Shown here piece after piece: positions 1 through 6,152 of a DNA stretch of 9,508 nt. Every line of letters starts with the position of its first letter. Positions within the stretch are counted from its first letter, which is position 1. This DNA comes from Candidatus Altarchaeota archaeon. Its GTDB lineage: Archaea > Altiarchaeota > Altiarchaeia > IMC4 > QMZM01. A program made the position numbers and the translations under genes. Location of the stretch: positions 1 through 9,508 of the forward strand of contig JAFGDV010000019.1 of the NCBI GenBank assembly GCA_016931955.1. The letters are read 5' to 3'. A model generated the notes under the pieces. That model did not search any database. It was not told the origin of the DNA and was given only the letters and a program-made list of their open reading frames with translations.

Positions 1-120
1 AGATTGCTGAGGCTGCTGAGACTGCTGAGGCTGCTGTTGCTGAGGTTGAGGGGGCTGAGATTGCTGAGGCTGCTGAGACTGCTGAGGAGGCTGCTGCTGA
101 GGTTGAGGAGGCTGAGATTG
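1..120. repeat. 57-bp tandem repeat coding for Q/P/S tract
   Basis: Bases 1-57 and 58-114 are nearly identical, with about four mismatches, and a third copy begins at 115. The period of 57 bases equals 19 codons, so the frame is kept. The smaller internal unit is CTG/AGG triplets, giving Gln and Pro on the minus strand. The copies are recent enough to look like slippage or unequal exchange. Confidence 0.8.
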
Positions 121-198
121 CTGCACCAACACCTGCATCCGCGCGTCTAATTTCTTTTCTATGGCCTTTTTTAGTTGTTGTTCGTCGGCGGTCGTCAT
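1..198 (-). CDS. Gln/Pro-rich repeat protein, N-terminal part (cut by window edge)
   Basis: The frame is open from an ATG at 198 to the left edge: 66 codons, no stop. The first 26 or so residues (MTTADEQQLKKAIEKKLDAR...) are charged and probably helical. From about residue 27 it is almost only Gln, Pro and Ser (PQQSQQPQQSQPPQ style), encoded by a 57-bp tandem repeat. There is no signal peptide or membrane segment in the visible part, so it may be cytoplasmic. The ATG lies 4 bases after the TGA of the preceding gene (TGATAAGATG), which makes it the last visible member of the leftward pilin operon and suggests coupled translation. I do not recognise the family. QP-rich tracts are often flexible linkers, so a folded domain may follow off the edge. 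The reading frame is well supported; the function is unknown. Confidence 0.7.
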   Translation of the reverse strand, partial: MTTADEQQLKKAIEKKLDARMQVLVQQSQPPQPQQQPPQQSQQPQQSQPPQPQQQQPQQSQQPQQS

Positions 199-202
199 CT
201 TA

Positions 203-1027
203 TCATATAAGCCATATGTAGTCTTCGCGTGTTAGTTTATTCTCTAACCGCAAATAAATACTTGATGTTACCCCCACATCTTCTTCGACTTCCTCTAGGA
301 CTATGTTTGTTGTCACATGTCCTTGAGTGTTACCCGTCACCTTAGCAGTCATTGAACTGTCTCTGTTTTCGCCATCTATCATGTTTCCTCCGAAGCTCAG
401 GAATAGGCTGCAGTTGCAGTTCAAGAAGTTGAAGGTCCAAGAGGAGGTGTCGTTTCTGGCGACTGAGATTGAGCTACTGTGTTCGGTGTTCGCGAATTTC
501 GCGTTTATGACCACCTCCAAATCCCCTGAAGCGGATTGGTTTACCACACCTGCAAGGTTTTCGTCGAAGTCTATTTCTATCACGTATTTTTCTATCGCGG
601 CCGCGTCTCCGCTTTTATTGTATACTTGGATCTCTTCTTTGTCAAAGCTCGGATATCCATAGACTATGTCATATGGCTTTATCGTGAATCTTGGATCTGA
701 TAGGCCGGTTATGGTCAAGTCGGCTCCTATCTCTTGGGAGTAATGATCTTCTATGAAGTCTTTATAAAGGATCATCGTGTTTGCCCCGTTTTTCAGAGGA
801 AGATTATCTTTGAAGGAGACTGTTATGTGACCACCTGCCCGTTCTATGGAAGCAGAAATCCCAAGCATGTCTTCTACGTCTGTTTCTACGTCGTCGAATA
901 CGTTGCTGGCCTTCTCAGCCAATAGGTCTCTTGGAATTCTCTCTGTTGCGAAAAAACTAGCTAAGCTGACGATTGATAGCGATATCAGAATCGTCAATAT
1001 CGTGAACAGGAACCCCTTATTGTCCAT
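203..1027 (-). CDS. pilin-like secreted/membrane protein, 274 aa
   Basis: The N-terminus is a short charged leader ending in Lys-Gly (MDNKG), then a hydrophobic stretch at about residues 6-27 (FLFTILTILISLSIVSLASFF). This is the layout of type IV pilin-like proteins with a possible cleavage after Gly5, although the class III Gln is absent. The rest is a soluble, beta-rich looking domain with several N-glycosylation sequons (NKS, NQS, NDT, NCS) and a CNC pair near residue 205, consistent with an extracellular position. The ATG overlaps the end of the preceding gene by 11 bases. KGFLFT-type proteins beside other pilin-like genes occur in archaeal surface loci (family memory, not checked). A minor pilin or pilus-associated protein is an inference. 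The length is larger than a typical class III pilin. Confidence 0.75.
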   Translation of the reverse strand: MDNKGFLFTILTILISLSIVSLASFFATERIPRDLLAEKASNVFDDVETDVEDMLGISASIERAGGHITVSFKDNLPLKNGANTMILYKDFIEDHYSQEIGADLTITGLSDPRFTIKPYDIVYGYPSFDKEEIQVYNKSGDAAAIEKYVIEIDFDENLAGVVNQSASGDLEVVINAKFANTEHSSSISVARNDTSSWTFNFLNCNCSLFLSFGGNMIDGENRDSSMTAKVTGNTQGHVTTNIVLEEVEEDVGVTSSIYLRLENKLTREDYIWLI

Positions 1028-1406
1028 TATACCACATCCTCAGACTGGCGACATAGAATTGGGAGTTGGAGACAACCGATCTCTTGACGAGGGAACTCCT
1101 CTTAGGTTCCTCGCATTCGGAACCATAGTGGAACACTAACTCATTGTTTTGGTCCAGGATATCTAAGTCAAAACATAAGTCGTCAGGTAGAGAAGAACGC
1201 ATCTTCTCTACACCTATGGGGTCACCATCCACTGCCTTCCTTAGGTGGCCTTGTTTTTCTGCCACAGTCAACACATCCAAGGAAAGAGAGTATAGATGTT
1301 CTTCGTAGGATATCTTTGGTGTAGATACCAAGTATAGGGAAACAGATATTATCCCCAAAGCAACAGCCAACGCCCACATTGAATCTACTGTAAAGAGACC
1401 CGTCAT
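1017..1406 (-). CDS. small single-pass pilin-like protein, 129 aa
   Basis: A short N-terminus (MTGLFTVDS) leads into one hydrophobic segment at about residues 10-28 (MWALAVALGIISVSLYLV), followed by an exported domain of about 100 residues. Two cysteines (in LPDDLCFDLDI and YGSEC) could pair. The end contains RSVVSNSQFYVASLRMWYNG, a basic then beta-strand then WY ending that I associate with archaeal minor-pilin-like proteins; this recall is unverified. It starts 41 bases after the preceding stop and overlaps the next gene by 11 bases, so it sits inside the operon. A promoter-like sequence lies in that 41-base gap. A minor pilin or pseudopilin is the best guess; a plain membrane-anchored hypothetical is the alternative. 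Confidence 0.7.
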   Translation of the reverse strand: MTGLFTVDSMWALAVALGIISVSLYLVSTPKISYEEHLYSLSLDVLTVAEKQGHLRKAVDGDPIGVEKMRSSLPDDLCFDLDILDQNNELVFHYGSECEEPKRSSLVKRSVVSNSQFYVASLRMWYNGQ

Positions 1407-1435
1407 CTTCTGTTATCTTTTGCTCTTTCACAAAG

Positions 1436-1448
1436 AAATACTTTACGC
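1436..1448 (-). promoter_or_regulatory. possible internal promoter (BRE/TATA-like)
   Basis: The only real gap in the leftward operon (1407-1447) contains, on the minus strand, CGTAAAGTATTT. It shares the CGTAAAGT core with the promoter elements at 4826 and 4850. It is 30-40 bases upstream of the ATG at 1406, which would give a leaderless or near-leaderless transcript for the last three genes. It is inferred from sequence similarity and spacing only. Confidence 0.35.
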
Positions 1449-1945
1449 TAATAGTACAGTTTAAGGCTCAATCTGACCAGATTGTCTTCTAAGATCGCGT
1501 ATCTGTCGACGCGGATGTGTGACCTGTTGATGCTGTTTCCGAATGAGTACAGTGGAATCTCGTCGGCTCCCTTTACGTCGTGTATGAGCAGGTGGAAGTC
1601 TTCCCTGCTTAAGCCGAGAAGATCCCTCATCTGCTCATACTCGAATGTGTCAAATCTCTCCAGTTTGTCCTTATCCAAGACATTCGGCTGAGAAGAGAAT
1701 CCTACAGCGTAGACTGTGCTTGGATTCAGTGTATCAAGTTGCTCCCAGTTAGGCGGATTGCCGGGAGTTTTTACCAGCATCTCGGTTATATCCAGTCCCT
1801 TGTAGTAAGTCGACCTCCTGTCCTCGAAGTGGTTTATTTTGTTTGTCATCTCACCCCATGTGCCGATCATGACGAATAATATGAACAGGAATATGCCCGC
1901 AGCTATTACTAGATCGAAATTTGAGATCTGGGCTTTCTTATGCAT
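1448..1945 (-). CDS. pilin-like membrane-anchored protein, 165 aa
   Basis: The N-terminus reads MHKKAQISNFDLVIAAGIFL: basic residues, Ala-Gln, then a hydrophobic segment to about residue 29, resembling a type IV/class III prepilin leader although the usual E five residues after the cleavage Q is replaced. The exported part includes ITEMLVKTPGNPPNWEQLD, AVGFSSQPNVLDKDKLERF and RDLLGLSREDFHLLI, a pattern I associate with a recurring archaeal minor-pilin-like family next to class III pilins (recognition from memory). I chose the ATG at 1945, which overlaps the previous stop by 8 bases (ATGCATAA). An ATG at 1966 would add seven residues (MVQSTWK) before the leader and overlap by 29 bases. The role is probably a minor pilin or scaffold of the same surface structure. 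Confidence 0.75.
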   Translation of the reverse strand: MHKKAQISNFDLVIAAGIFLFILFVMIGTWGEMTNKINHFEDRRSTYYKGLDITEMLVKTPGNPPNWEQLDTLNPSTVYAVGFSSQPNVLDKDKLERFDTFEYEQMRDLLGLSREDFHLLIHDVKGADEIPLYSFGNSINRSHIRVDRYAILEDNLVRLSLKLYY

Positions 1946-2393
1946 TTTCCAAGTAGATTGTACCATTTATGTTGCTTATCTTGATGATTCCCGGATTTAG
2001 GTCTAATCCGTTCTGCGCACCATATATGTCCCTTGTCAAGGTCCTATGTGAGGGATTCCTCTCCTCTCTTATGGAGTAATTCAACATCACCATGCCAGGG
2101 AATACCTTTATTCCGTAGGCCCTTCCACCGTGGAGGGTTATGGGCAGCGTCACATACTTCACTGCGCCGTTTCCTGCCAGGTATTGGCTGTTTATCTCCT
2201 GCGCCAGTTTTTCTGCGACATGTTTTGAATTCAAGCCTTGTATGGTCTCTTCGGTTATCTTGTATTGTGTGTCGGCGTAATTCAATATAAAGGCGAAGAA
2301 GAACATTGCGATGATTATTGACACCAGGAAGTCCACTGAGACCTGGCCTCGTCTGTCCGTCTTACATGCAGCAGCAGTGTGTGTAGCCTTCAT
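1938..2393 (-). CDS. class III signal peptide pilin-like protein, 151 aa
   Basis: Residues 14-22 (RRGQVSVDF) fit the class III prepilin motif: basic residues, Gly, Gln17, Ser19 and an acidic residue at the E position (Asp21), directly followed by a hydrophobic helix to about residue 37. In Methanococcus such leaders are cut before the Gln by the peptidase EppA (family knowledge). The mature part has AEKLAQEINSQYLAGNG, LPITLHGGRAYGIKVFPG and MVMLNY, a helix followed by beta strands as in small archaeal pilins. The open frame extends to 2582, but that extension is low-complexity and antiparallel-free of leader features, and it lies inside the upstream gene. The ATG at 2393 puts the leader close to the N-terminus. 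This start overlaps the upstream gene by 32 bases. The A-rich MKATHTAAACKT prefix is unusually long for a prepilin leader. Confidence 0.8.
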   Translation of the reverse strand: MKATHTAAACKTDRRGQVSVDFLVSIIIAMFFFAFILNYADTQYKITEETIQGLNSKHVAEKLAQEINSQYLAGNGAVKYVTLPITLHGGRAYGIKVFPGMVMLNYSIREERNPSHRTLTRDIYGAQNGLDLNPGIIKISNINGTIYLENA

Positions 2394-4260
2394 CTTTGAT
2401 GCAGTAGGTGTTTCCGGAGAGCACATTATTCCAGCCGATGGAGCAATTGTTTTCGCAGTTCCAGCTGCTGTAGTTTTTATTAAGACATGCGTCCATGCAG
2501 CTGATATAGCAACAGCAGGTGTCGGTCGACGGCTCATGTATGCTACAGTATCTTTCGCTTCCGAAGGGGTTGTAGCCTTCATAGTTCATGTTGCATTCGC
2601 TCTGGTTTTCCCTGCACAATCCACTATAAAACTTGCTGTACTGACACCATTCGCCGCAGTCCTCCGTTGTCACGTTAACCACCAATGTGGCGTTAGTCAG
2701 TGCTTCACTTGTGACCGTTATATCCCCAGTATATACTCCGAGGGAGGCATTCTCCGGGACCTGGAGGATAGCGTTCTTGTACACGCAGGCAGACGGGGAC
2801 AGATCACCTAGGTTCTTCCCCTCCGGGAACAGTATCCAGTCGGCGGCTTCAGAGGTCGTTATCATGACACCATAAAGCTTAGTGTCACCTGTGTTGCATA
2901 TCGACAATACCTTGGTTTCCCGCCACCCAGCCCCGACCGAAGTATTCCACAAGTTGGGGGATATCTTCAGTATCTCCCTCCGCTTCACCCAGATGGACAA
3001 GTCCACGTACAATAGATCCGTGCCTGAATCTACCTTGACCTGCCCATAATAGTAGCCTTTGGGTAGATAAAAGGGCGGATAAACGCCTACTGTCGCTATT
3101 TCGCTGCCAAACGCAGGTATTGTTAAGAAATCTGGTTCTATGGTGACCCAACCCTGGATTATGGATCCGACAACGGAGAGGGTTACATTAGTCGCATTCT
3201 CCCCCTCATTGATGATCTCTATATCCCTGATATGGGGCGGAAGCAATGAAAACGTGTAGCAGTCAACGACCTCCATATAGGTCCCATTACCGCCTGCCGT
3301 GCCGTCTACGCCTGCAGAAGCCCCAGGCGAACCCCCCTCAACCAATGATTCCCCAGTGATATTCAAGGTGCAACCTACCAGCTTCACCCTACCACCTGAG
3401 CCGCCTCCGCCACCACCCCCACTACCTCCACCACTACCTCCAGTGCCCCCGCTTACGTCTATTGCGCCTGTGAAATTCAGCCTCGGTGATGCAAGTAATA
3501 CGCCACCTCCAGCGCCCCCTCCTCCACCACCGCCATCAGAGCCACCAGATACTAATCCATTACCCCCCGTCTGACCGCCACAGTCTATGCTCCCCTCTAT
3601 TGTTATGGAATGGGCTGCAACGATTTCTAATGCAGCTCCTCCGTCACCTCCCTTACCTCCGCCAGCAGCCTTAAAGCAGGAAGCTGCCCCGCCCCCTCCA
3701 CCAGAACCCATCCTAGCCTCATATGAGTCACTGGAGCCATATATTGAGCCCCCTAAACCCGGGATCCCTTTATTGCCTTTCTCGTTCCCTCCAACGCCAC
3801 CAGTTCCGCCATAGGCACCGCCGCCGCCGCCCGCACCCTCCACCTTGCTGCCAATTGAGTAACCCCCCTCGCCAGCACCTATCCTATCAGCCCGGTCCTT
3901 TGCCGGGCCGCCGTAGGGGTCTTCACCATCCTCACCGGGGTTGTTGCTGCACACCGTAGAGCCCTGACCCCCCACGTATCCACTGCCCTCGCCGATTATC
4001 TGTGAAGTGGAATCCACGTAAACCCTCAAGGCGTTAATCCTCAGCCTGCCCCCACCACCCACACCATGCTCCCCAACATGGAGTATTGCCCCATTCGTTA
4101 GATTCACCGTCTCATAGTTTTTGGTATCAGACAGAGTAGCTGTACCCCCGTTAAGGATAAGATCCACGGCGCATACTGTATGGGACAACAGTAACATAAG
4201 CCCTAACAGGAATGCGTACACAATCCTTCTTCCGCCTTCATTGGATATTGTCTTGACCAT
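2362..4260 (-). CDS. large secreted Gly-rich adhesin-like protein with Ig-like region and duplicated Cys-rich C-terminus, 632 aa
   Basis: Layout (numbered from the ATG at 4260): a Sec-type signal peptide (basic start, hydrophobic core 13-26, likely cleavage near Ala31); a short beta region; a Gly-rich region of about 66-326 with runs of up to eight Gly alternating with strand-like segments (ALEIVAAHSITIEGSIDCGG, GVLLASPRLNFTGAIDVSGG, GRVKLVGCTLNITG), suggesting a parallel beta-roll or helix; an Ig-like beta region of about 335-530 rich in N-glycosylation sequons; then a Cys-rich end with two copies of an eight-cysteine module (535-584, 588-631). There is no C-terminal membrane anchor or sorting signal. 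The ATG at 4260 sits one base after the preceding gene's TAA; an ATG at 4281 would add seven residues ahead of the signal peptide. It is the largest product of the pilin operon and most likely a surface adhesin or tip protein. That role is inferred. Confidence 0.85.
   Translation of the reverse strand: MVKTISNEGGRRIVYAFLLGLMLLLSHTVCAVDLILNGGTATLSDTKNYETVNLTNGAILHVGEHGVGGGGRLRINALRVYVDSTSQIIGEGSGYVGGQGSTVCSNNPGEDGEDPYGGPAKDRADRIGAGEGGYSIGSKVEGAGGGGGAYGGTGGVGGNEKGNKGIPGLGGSIYGSSDSYEARMGSGGGGGAASCFKAAGGGKGGDGGAALEIVAAHSITIEGSIDCGGQTGGNGLVSGGSDGGGGGGGAGGGVLLASPRLNFTGAIDVSGGTGGSGGGSGGGGGGGSGGRVKLVGCTLNITGESLVEGGSPGASAGVDGTAGGNGTYMEVVDCYTFSLLPPHIRDIEIINEGENATNVTLSVVGSIIQGWVTIEPDFLTIPAFGSEIATVGVYPPFYLPKGYYYGQVKVDSGTDLLYVDLSIWVKRREILKISPNLWNTSVGAGWRETKVLSICNTGDTKLYGVMITTSEAADWILFPEGKNLGDLSPSACVYKNAILQVPENASLGVYTGDITVTSEALTNATLVVNVTTEDCGEWCQYSKFYSGLCRENQSECNMNYEGYNPFGSERYCSIHEPSTDTCCCYISCMDACLNKNYSSWNCENNCSIGWNNVLSGNTYCIKDEGYTHCCCM
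2368..2658 (-). repeat. tandem eight-cysteine protein module (two copies)
   Basis: The coded protein repeats the spacing C-x3-C-x9-C-x(3,6)-C-x(13,15)-C-x(8,9)-CCC twice, 16 cysteines in about 97 residues. Both copies end in a triple cysteine, and the second ends the protein (CCCM, stop). The sequence between the cysteines has diverged, so the spacing rather than the DNA shows the duplication. Confidence 0.8.
3283..4065 (-). repeat. Gly-rich coding region (poly-Gly runs)
   Basis: On the plus strand this appears as long CCN/CCACC runs, for example around 3400-3440, 3500-3545 and 3810-3835, coding for poly-Gly on the minus strand. Its C content on the plus strand is clearly above that of its neighbours. 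The repeat unit at protein level is a strand segment of about 20-25 residues followed by a Gly-rich turn region. Confidence 0.75.
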
Positions 4261-4261
4261 C

Positions 4262-4732
4262 TTAGTCGATGTATACTGCAAAATTAAGCGACGTTGGATT
4301 CACCTTAAGTTTGGGTTCGCCTATGTAGACGCAGTTCCTCCTGCTCTGCATGTTGATCCAGTAGCTGCCTGAATAGGTCGGGACCTCGCCAACAAGGCAG
4401 GCGTCAGAGCATTCGTGTTTTTCATGGATCTCATCGCCGATGTAAAATCTCATGAATACGCAATTATCTGAGAGTATGATCTCCTGCACATCCTCCGGCA
4501 TGGTCACATACACCTTCGTTTTTGCGTTCTCGCCCTGAGAATGCACGAGGTTGGCTGCGTTGACTATGTCCTTTAAAGTAGCTCTTGCCTGAATGGATTT
4601 CACCGCCTCCTTTGACGAGATGTAGCTTTTCTGACCCATCGCCAGAAGGATTATGAAGACCACTAATACAGTGGATAATACAACCAAGAACTCAACACTG
4701 GTTTGCCCATTCTTCCTCAGAGTCTCAGACAT
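4262..4732 (-). CDS. class III signal peptide pilin-like protein, 156 aa (first gene of operon)
   Basis: The leader MSETLRKNG is followed by Gln10, Ser12, Glu14 (GQTSVEFL), an excellent class III prepilin motif, and a hydrophobic helix to about residue 32. Such proteins are exported, cut before the Gln by an EppA-type peptidase and assembled through the helix (family knowledge). The mature part has a helical segment (KSIQARATLKDIVNAANLV), beta strands (KVYVTMPEDVQEIIL) and four cysteines (91, 108, 112, 134) that could form two disulfides. The last residues, KLKVNPTSLNFAV, look like the opening strand of an Ig-like domain that then stops. The next gene starts one base after the TAA. A TATA-like element about 30 bases upstream of the ATG suggests a very short leader. 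It is probably a pilin or pilus-like subunit. Confidence 0.88.
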   Translation of the reverse strand: MSETLRKNGQTSVEFLVVLSTVLVVFIILLAMGQKSYISSKEAVKSIQARATLKDIVNAANLVHSQGENAKTKVYVTMPEDVQEIILSDNCVFMRFYIGDEIHEKHECSDACLVGEVPTYSGSYWINMQSRRNCVYIGEPKLKVNPTSLNFAVYID

Positions 4733-4758
4733 CTCAATAAGAACTACGTCGTTCCAAG

Positions 4759-4773
4759 TTAAAAACTTTACCG
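4759..4773 (-). promoter_or_regulatory. promoter of leftward pilin operon
   Basis: The minus strand reads CGGTAAAGTTTTTAA, with the same GTAAAGTTT core as the two plus-strand elements across the intergenic region. The T/A part lies about 27-35 bases before the ATG at 4732, so with archaeal spacing transcription would start within a few bases of the start codon. Confidence 0.55.
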
Positions 4774-4825
4774 TATGAAAAGCCTGCCTTAATTGCGAGC
4801 AACACCGAAAATCAACACAAAAAAA

Positions 4826-4840
4826 CGTAAAGTTTATAAA
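4826..4840 (+). promoter_or_regulatory. distal BRE/TATA element of the rightward pilin gene
   Basis: CGTAAAGTTTATAAA fits an archaeal BRE (C-R-N-A-A-A) followed by a TTTATA box. The expected start of transcription would be near 4860-4865. Its first 13 bases recur exactly 24 bases downstream. Confidence 0.6.
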
Positions 4841-4849
4841 GGAGAAGAG

Positions 4850-4863
4850 CGTAAAGTTTATAT
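4850..4863 (+). promoter_or_regulatory. proximal BRE/TATA element of the rightward pilin gene
   Basis: This is a second exact copy of the 13-mer CGTAAAGTTTATA, followed by T. Transcription would start near 4886-4890, leaving a leader of about 30 bases that contains the ribosome binding site. The two copies may be tandem promoters, or the upstream one may serve as a regulator site. Confidence 0.6.
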
Positions 4864-4902
4864 TGAGGAGGTTAAATTCTCTTTAAGTCTTGACAAAAAT
4901 TA

Positions 4903-4908
4903 GAGGTG
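4903..4908 (+). promoter_or_regulatory. ribosome binding site of the pilin gene
   Basis: GAGGTG lies 7 bases ahead of the ATG at 4916 and is the clearest Shine-Dalgarno sequence in the window for a pilin gene. It suggests strong expression compared with the leftward operon's first gene, which lacks one. Confidence 0.75.
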
Positions 4909-4915
4909 AAAAAAT

Positions 4916-5371
4916 ATGGATAGGAAAGGACAAGCATCTGTCGAGTACCTTGTTATACTCGCAGTGGTCTTGATTATAGCCTTGGTTGTAGTCGCCGCCT
5001 TAGGTGGATTCATCAACATCGGAGGCCGGGCTGGATCGCAGGCGAGTCAGACCTACTGGAGGACAGCGGAAATAGGGCTCGCAGACTGGGTCATGAGTTC
5101 AGCTGGAAATGATACATTGGTAATTAAAAACAACATGGACTACAGGATCAGGGTTGTGAATGTGACGCTAATAGGCGTAGGTGGCGCAGAAGCAGTGGTT
5201 AACGTAGACCTTTCACCTGGAGCGACCGCGACTGTGTCAAGGGCTTGGTCAACCTGCACTTCAGGGAACCCCTTCAGCTATGACGTGACGTTTGAATACA
5301 CCAACTTGGACTACAACATAACAGGCAAGAGCTTTATAGGTGTATCGCCTATAGAAGGGAATTGCGCATAA
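4916..5371 (+). CDS. class III signal peptide pilin, probable major subunit, 151 aa
   Basis: MDRKG followed by Gln6, Ser8, Glu10, Tyr11 (GQASVEYL) is a textbook class III prepilin leader, and the helix continues to about residue 32. The mature domain has a WRTAEIGLADWVMS helix, then beta strands (DTLVIKNNMDYRIRVVNVTLIGVGG, VVNVDLSPGATATVSRAW), N-glycosylation sequons (NDT, NVT, NIT) and a likely disulfide between Cys114 and the penultimate Cys150. The gene is alone on its strand with duplicated promoter elements, a strong ribosome binding site and a T-rich terminator. This is what one expects of an abundant structural subunit, while the divergent operon carries the minor parts. The pilin class is clear; calling it the major subunit is inferred. 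Confidence 0.9.
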   Translation: MDRKGQASVEYLVILAVVLIIALVVVAALGGFINIGGRAGSQASQTYWRTAEIGLADWVMSSAGNDTLVIKNNMDYRIRVVNVTLIGVGGAEAVVNVDLSPGATATVSRAWSTCTSGNPFSYDVTFEYTNLDYNITGKSFIGVSPIEGNCA

Positions 5372-5378
5372 ACTTCCC

Positions 5379-5400
5379 TCTTTTTCTTTTTATTCTATTT
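5379..5400 (+). terminator. T-rich archaeal terminator after the pilin gene
   Basis: The stretch just after the TAA at 5371 is almost entirely T and pyrimidine (CTCTTTTTCTTTTTATTC). Archaeal RNA polymerase stops at such U-rich tracts without a hairpin. Some read-through into the ATPase gene 64 bases on is possible. Confidence 0.55.
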
Positions 5401-5435
5401 AAGCCCTTCTCTTTAATAAGTATACAGGAGAGAAT

Positions 5436-6146
5436 ATGGACGCAATACCGCCCAGTAGAGTAGCTACTGGAATACCCGGCATGGACGAGATGATCCAGGG
5501 AGGCTTGGAGAAGAACAGCAGCGTCTTGGTCGCAGGCACCTGCGGTACTGGGAAGACTACATTCTGCATGCAGTACATCTATAATGGAGCAATCCAGTTC
5601 AATGAGCCCGGCGTTTACGTCAGCTTTGAGGAAAAAACAGAGAAACTGAGAAAACACATGCTGAACTACGGCTGGGACCTGAAGGCGTTAGAGGACCAGG
5701 GGAAGGTAAGGATCCTGAGGATCGCCCCCAAGGAGGTGATGCACATAATAAAAGAGGAATACGGGGAGATACTCAACGCCATAAACGACATACAGGCTAA
5801 GAGGGTGGTCATAGACTCAGTAAGCAGCATCGAGATAATGATAGACAACGAATTCGACAGAAAAGAGAATGCGATAAAACTCTGTGAGTGGCTTTCCGGT
5901 CATGATTGCACTTCACTCATCATCTCAGAATCAGAGCAGGGCACAGTGCAGTACACACGGCATGGCATCATGGAGTTCGTAGTGGACGGCATAATCGTCC
6001 TCTACAATATAAGGAAAGGCAATACCCGAGTGAACGCGTTAGAGGTTCTTAAGATGAGGGGGACAAAACACGACAAATCATTGGTACCCTTCAACATAGA
6101 CAGGGGATTGACAGTATACCCCCAAGAACAGGTATTCACCGAATAA
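5436..6146 (+). CDS. KaiC-like RecA-superfamily ATPase, single domain, 236 aa
   Basis: It has the KaiC/RadA-like order: an opening RVATGIPGMDEMIQGGL, Walker A GTCGTGKTT (34-42), the paired acidic residues of the strand YVSFEE (Glu65, Glu66) that carry the catalytic Glu, Walker B VVIDS (124-128), and the C-terminal LKMRGTKHD motif typical of the family. KaiC itself has two such domains; this is one, as in many archaeal KaiC-like proteins and in ArlH (FlaH) of the archaellum. The Walker A carries Cys36 where Pro is usual (GGPGTGKT). The RBS is AGGAGAG, 3 bases from the ATG. It is soluble. The substrate or partner cannot be read from sequence. Its position behind a pilin gene makes a role in regulating or assembling the surface structure possible, but many KaiC-like genes have no known role. 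Confidence 0.88.
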   Translation: MDAIPPSRVATGIPGMDEMIQGGLEKNSSVLVAGTCGTGKTTFCMQYIYNGAIQFNEPGVYVSFEEKTEKLRKHMLNYGWDLKALEDQGKVRILRIAPKEVMHIIKEEYGEILNAINDIQAKRVVIDSVSSIEIMIDNEFDRKENAIKLCEWLSGHDCTSLIISESEQGTVQYTRHGIMEFVVDGIIVLYNIRKGNTRVNALEVLKMRGTKHDKSLVPFNIDRGLTVYPQEQVFTE

Positions 6147-6152
6147 ATATCG

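Noticed and set aside
327-662. Plus-strand open frame opposite the 274-residue pilin-like gene
   Set aside because: It has no promoter or ribosome binding site and no recognisable features; the minus-strand frame has a leader, sequons and operon context.
2394-2582. N-terminal extension of the second class III pilin to an ATG at 2582
   Set aside because: The added 63 residues are low complexity, lie inside the Cys-rich end of the upstream gene and would bury the prepilin leader far from the N-terminus.
3299-3959. Pro-rich open frames on the plus strand
   Set aside because: They are the complement of the poly-Gly coding region; they have no start signals and the minus-strand protein has a full, sensible architecture.
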